In this document: positions 14,505-16,502 of the stretch, in pieces
Numbering within the stretch: the stretch's first letter is position 1
How the letters are laid out: every line of letters starts with the position of its first letter
Assembly (NCBI GenBank): GCA_964640055.1
Contig: CAZXFH010000058.1
Location: 1-16,502, forward strand
Origin: CAZXFH01 sp964640055
Lineage (GTDB): Bacteria; Fidelibacterota; UBA2242; JAFGTP01
Length of the DNA stretch: 16,502 nucleotides
Reading direction: 5' to 3'
Position numbers and translations under genes: made by a program
Notes under the pieces: generated by a model
Database searches by the model: none
What the model was told of the DNA's origin: nothing
What the model saw: only the letters and a program-made list of their open reading frames with translations

Positions 14505-14775
14505 TTCTTTGTGTCTTGGTGGCCGGGGAATAAGGGAAAACGGAAGACGGAGAACGGAAAACGGAGGTCGGAGGACGGAAGTCGGAGGACGGAAAAGGCT
14601 GGTATCATTGAATCATTCGGTCGAAATAAAAAGATATTCTTCGTGTCTTGTCCTGTCCTGCCTGTCCCGATAAGGAGCAGAGCGACTGTATCGGGGATAG
14701 CGTTAGTTGAACCTAGTGAAATCCCGTATCGTAGATCGGGGCGTATCGGGGTGTCTTGGTGGCAAAAATATAAGA
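14505..14775. repeat. repeat-rich intergenic region with three GTGTCTTG boxes
   Basis: Between the convergent M1 and CsgG-like genes lie exact GTGTCTTGGTGGC boxes at 14511-14523 and 14751-14763 and a partial one at 14643-14650. An inverted repeat CCCGATA/TATCGGG (14666-14672 with 14689-14695) sits inside, with related CCCGTATCG and CGTATCGGGG words at 14723-14750. The open frame across this region encodes only low-complexity repeat translation and I reject it as a gene. Confidence 0.75.
14540..14595 (+). repeat. eight tandem 7-bp units, consensus WCGGARR
   Basis: Eight consecutive 7-mers without a gap: ACGGAAG, ACGGAGA, ACGGAAA, ACGGAGG, TCGGAGG, ACGGAAG, TCGGAGG, ACGGAAA. CGGA is invariant; the first base is A or T and the last two are purines. 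The same 7-mer occurs twice in each direct repeat at 11281-11294 and 11441-11454. Confidence 0.92.
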
Positions 14776-16260
14776 CTAAAAGTAAAGATCAAGCGAGAGG
14801 CCGACATTACTGCTGCTCAGATCGATCTCCCGCATGTCATTGGTTTTAAAATTATCGGTGATCTGGTTCAGGTCCATTAATGCCATGTCCATCATGCGTT
14901 GATTCCAGCTGATGGAAATCCCCAGTATTTTCAGTGGTTTGATTTCAAATCCGGCACCATAAACAAATCCCCAGGAATGATAGGTGGGTGAGCCCAGGGA
15001 TTTATTATCCTTATAGGCATTCATCAACAGCAGATTGTAGCTGTAGCCGATATTAAAGTAGGGATAGAAAAGGGGATAACGTATCGGAGATATTCGTAAG
15101 CTAAGGGTCAGCTGGGGGCTCCAGACAATGAGCTCATAGTCTCTTTCTTTTTCATCTTTAAATAATCCGGCGATTCTCTCCTCGATTTCAGCCATATATA
15201 CCCCAATACCAAAATTGTAACCCACTGAGCTACTGGCTTGGTAAGTATTGTAAAATTCGATACCATTGAAGGCATTCACCGGGGAGAAGGAGACATCCGG
15301 GTCAATAGTGTGCTTAAATATCCGTTGACCGTCATTGATGGCAGCATTAACCTGCTGTACCTGTTTGGACAGATCATCATCCAATTGGGAGCGGGCATAG
15401 CGCACGCGAAAACAATTCTGGTAGGTTTTAGTGGGTTTCCGGACGGGTTGCGGTATCTTTTCGGAAGGTAATTTGGTTTTTTGCTCCGGCGGTTTTACTG
15501 ACAAGGAAATGCTGACCGCTTTAGCCTGATCCTTATTCAGTTGAAAAGTCCTTTCCCAATCAACATACTGATCCTTTTTTACCTTAACCAAGTGTGGTTT
15601 ACCAGGTGTTAATTGAAATTCAAGCGGGCTGAGACCTTTATATAAACCGTCAAGGTATACTTCCGCATCAGACGGATCCGTAGCAACTGATAACGTTGGG
15701 GCTTGTTTTTCTTCGGGAGATAAGGGCTTATCCAGACCTGAGATTTGGGCGGCCACGGCCGGAATCGCCTGGGTCAGCACATCGCCCAGGGAACCCTCGA
15801 TATCCTCTACGGCTGTGGCTTCGATCCGGCCCTCAGTGACATCGATCAGACGGATACTGACCGTATAAAGTTCTCCCACCTTGCTAACCGAACCGGCAAT
15901 CATTTTTTTAACACCCACCAAGCGACCAACCTCGATGGCACAGTCATTGGAAGTACAGCCCGATAATTGGAATTGCATCTCATCCAGGATACGGGTCATT
16001 TTATCCCGTTCCATAACCTCGTAAACGCCACAGTTAAATATTTCCAGGCGCAGACGGTCGGTCAGGGCCCGGGCTTCAGCGGTGGAAATCCCATTGGCAT
16101 CCAGTTGAATCACGGCGACAGCTACTTTTGATTCAATATCGGTTTTCACTGTATCACTGGATTTTGTTAACGAACTGGTATCCGCTTCTGATTGCTCAGC
16201 AGCGTGTATGGCTAAACCAAGGAATAATAGAATCAAGGTTAGCGTGACAGTATATTTCAT
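14776..16260 (-). CDS. CsgG/TolB-like + PEGA + beta-barrel outer-membrane protein
   Basis: A 494-residue envelope protein. I start at ATG 16260, which follows AGGG by six bases and opens a clean signal peptide (MKYTVTLTLILLFLGLAIHA, then AEQ). The open frame reaches 16308 without a start signal. Residues ~45-177 form an alpha/beta domain like the N-terminal part of CsgG-type proteins (VAVAVIQLDANGIS; VYEVMERDKMTRILDE; VGVKKMIAGSVSKVG; YTVSIRLIDVTEG). Residues ~189-255 are a PEGA domain (LSVATDPSDAEVYLDGLYKG ... PGKPHLVKV), a carbohydrate- or surface-associated beta fold. After a Pro/Lys-rich linker, residues ~285-494 alternate hydrophobic and polar strands (GYNFGIGVYMAEI; PYFNIGYSYNLLL; SNVGLSLDLYF with a terminal Phe), as in an 8-strand outer-membrane barrel. 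The function is unknown. It is convergent with the M1 gene. Confidence 0.8.
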   Translation of the reverse strand: MKYTVTLTLILLFLGLAIHAAEQSEADTSSLTKSSDTVKTDIESKVAVAVIQLDANGISTAEARALTDRLRLEIFNCGVYEVMERDKMTRILDEMQFQLSGCTSNDCAIEVGRLVGVKKMIAGSVSKVGELYTVSIRLIDVTEGRIEATAVEDIEGSLGDVLTQAIPAVAAQISGLDKPLSPEEKQAPTLSVATDPSDAEVYLDGLYKGLSPLEFQLTPGKPHLVKVKKDQYVDWERTFQLNKDQAKAVSISLSVKPPEQKTKLPSEKIPQPVRKPTKTYQNCFRVRYARSQLDDDLSKQVQQVNAAINDGQRIFKHTIDPDVSFSPVNAFNGIEFYNTYQASSSVGYNFGIGVYMAEIEERIAGLFKDEKERDYELIVWSPQLTLSLRISPIRYPLFYPYFNIGYSYNLLLMNAYKDNKSLGSPTYHSWGFVYGAGFEIKPLKILGISISWNQRMMDMALMDLNQITDNFKTNDMREIDLSSSNVGLSLDLYF

Positions 16261-16360
16261 GATCATCCCTAATTTTACCACAATAATATAAGGACAAAGC
16301 CAATTCAATCACAATGATTTGCCGGCTTAGATTTATTTTTTTATTCTATTTCGGTTTTTT

Positions 16361-16378
16361 ACGTGAGCCAGCTCACTT
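16361..16378. promoter_or_regulatory. CRP/FNR-family-like operator
   Basis: GTGAGCCAGCTCAC (16363-16376) is a perfect palindrome apart from its 2-base centre and fits the CRP core GTGA-N6-TCAC. It is close to the E. coli lac CRP site (GTGAGTTAGCTCACT). It lies ~103 bases upstream of the CsgG/PEGA gene start. Candidate promoter boxes between them on the minus strand, such as TTGTGA-N18-TATATT, are weak. It could instead serve a gene beyond the right edge. The remaining bases 16379-16502 are A+T-rich and show no gene. Confidence 0.5.
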
Positions 16379-16502
16379 CATTTAGATTCTGTTGGAAGAA
16401 CTCACCTGAAACAATAAGTCCATGCTTCTGTTCCGAGTAAAATATTAATAAACATAATATCTTATTGTTAAGAAAAAATAACTTGACCGGATATAAAGCA
16501 AA

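Noticed and set aside
14499..14849. Open frame of 116 codons on the plus strand after the M1 gene
   Set aside because: Its translation (KTENGKRRSEDGSRRTEK) is the product of the 7-bp repeat array; it overlaps the stop of the M1 gene and the end of the CsgG-like gene and has no ribosome binding site.
16355..16380. GTGAGCCAGCTCAC read as a transcription terminator hairpin
   Set aside because: Only a 5-bp stem with a 4-base loop is possible, and the T-run is on the 5' side in the plus strand, with an A-run on the minus strand, so it cannot act as an intrinsic terminator.

Overview
The window looks like a chromosomal contig from an uncultured bacterium of the FCB (Fibrobacteres-Chlorobi-Bacteroidetes) superphylum, possibly a Calditrichaeota-, Marinimicrobia- or KSB1-like lineage. 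The main clue is a secreted protein ending in a YPNPFN-type C-terminal sorting domain, as carried by Type IX-like secretion cargo. The other large genes also encode cell-envelope proteins. A 100-base run of N (8098-8197) marks a scaffold gap. The phylum assignment is inference; no rRNA is present.

Left part (1-3150): the end of a Y_Y_Y-type membrane sensor protein; a damaged thioredoxin gene whose ribosome binding site lies in a large inverted repeat; then a visibly A+T-rich segment with three overlapping minus-strand genes (DUF3467-like, HicB-like, HicA-like) behind a near-consensus promoter. Divergent from these is a tyrosine recombinase that has lost its N-terminal domain. It points at the 3' end of a tRNA-Leu(UAA), which lies beside tRNA-Cys(GCA) with a terminator. 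Together this looks like an old integrated island at a tRNA locus.

Middle part (3263-8407): housekeeping and envelope genes. These are an isoprenylcysteine-methyltransferase-like membrane protein (-), a YgjP-like zinc metallopeptidase (+), a ZIP/ZupT metal transporter (+), and a secreted NodB-fold deacetylase with a C-terminal sorting domain (+). The deacetylase signal peptide is visible only if translation starts upstream of every standard start codon, probably at ATT. A lipoprotein interrupted by the gap follows.

Right part (8426-16502): initiator tRNA-fMet with its own promoter and terminator; a DUF3857/transglutaminase-like exported protein and a YbaK-type tRNA deacylase (both -); a 972-residue M1 metallopeptidase fused to a probable outer-membrane beta-barrel (+); and a CsgG/TolB-like + PEGA + beta-barrel protein (-). 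Both intergenic regions flanking the M1 gene carry the same dispersed repeat: 7-base CGGA units next to a GTGTCTTGGTGGC box. Upstream of the last gene is a CRP-like palindrome resembling the E. coli lac site.

The best candidates for something new are the three-gene HicBA-like module with DUF3467, the peptidase-barrel fusion, the paired-box intergenic repeat, the apparent ATT start, and the CRP-like operator before a surface-protein gene.
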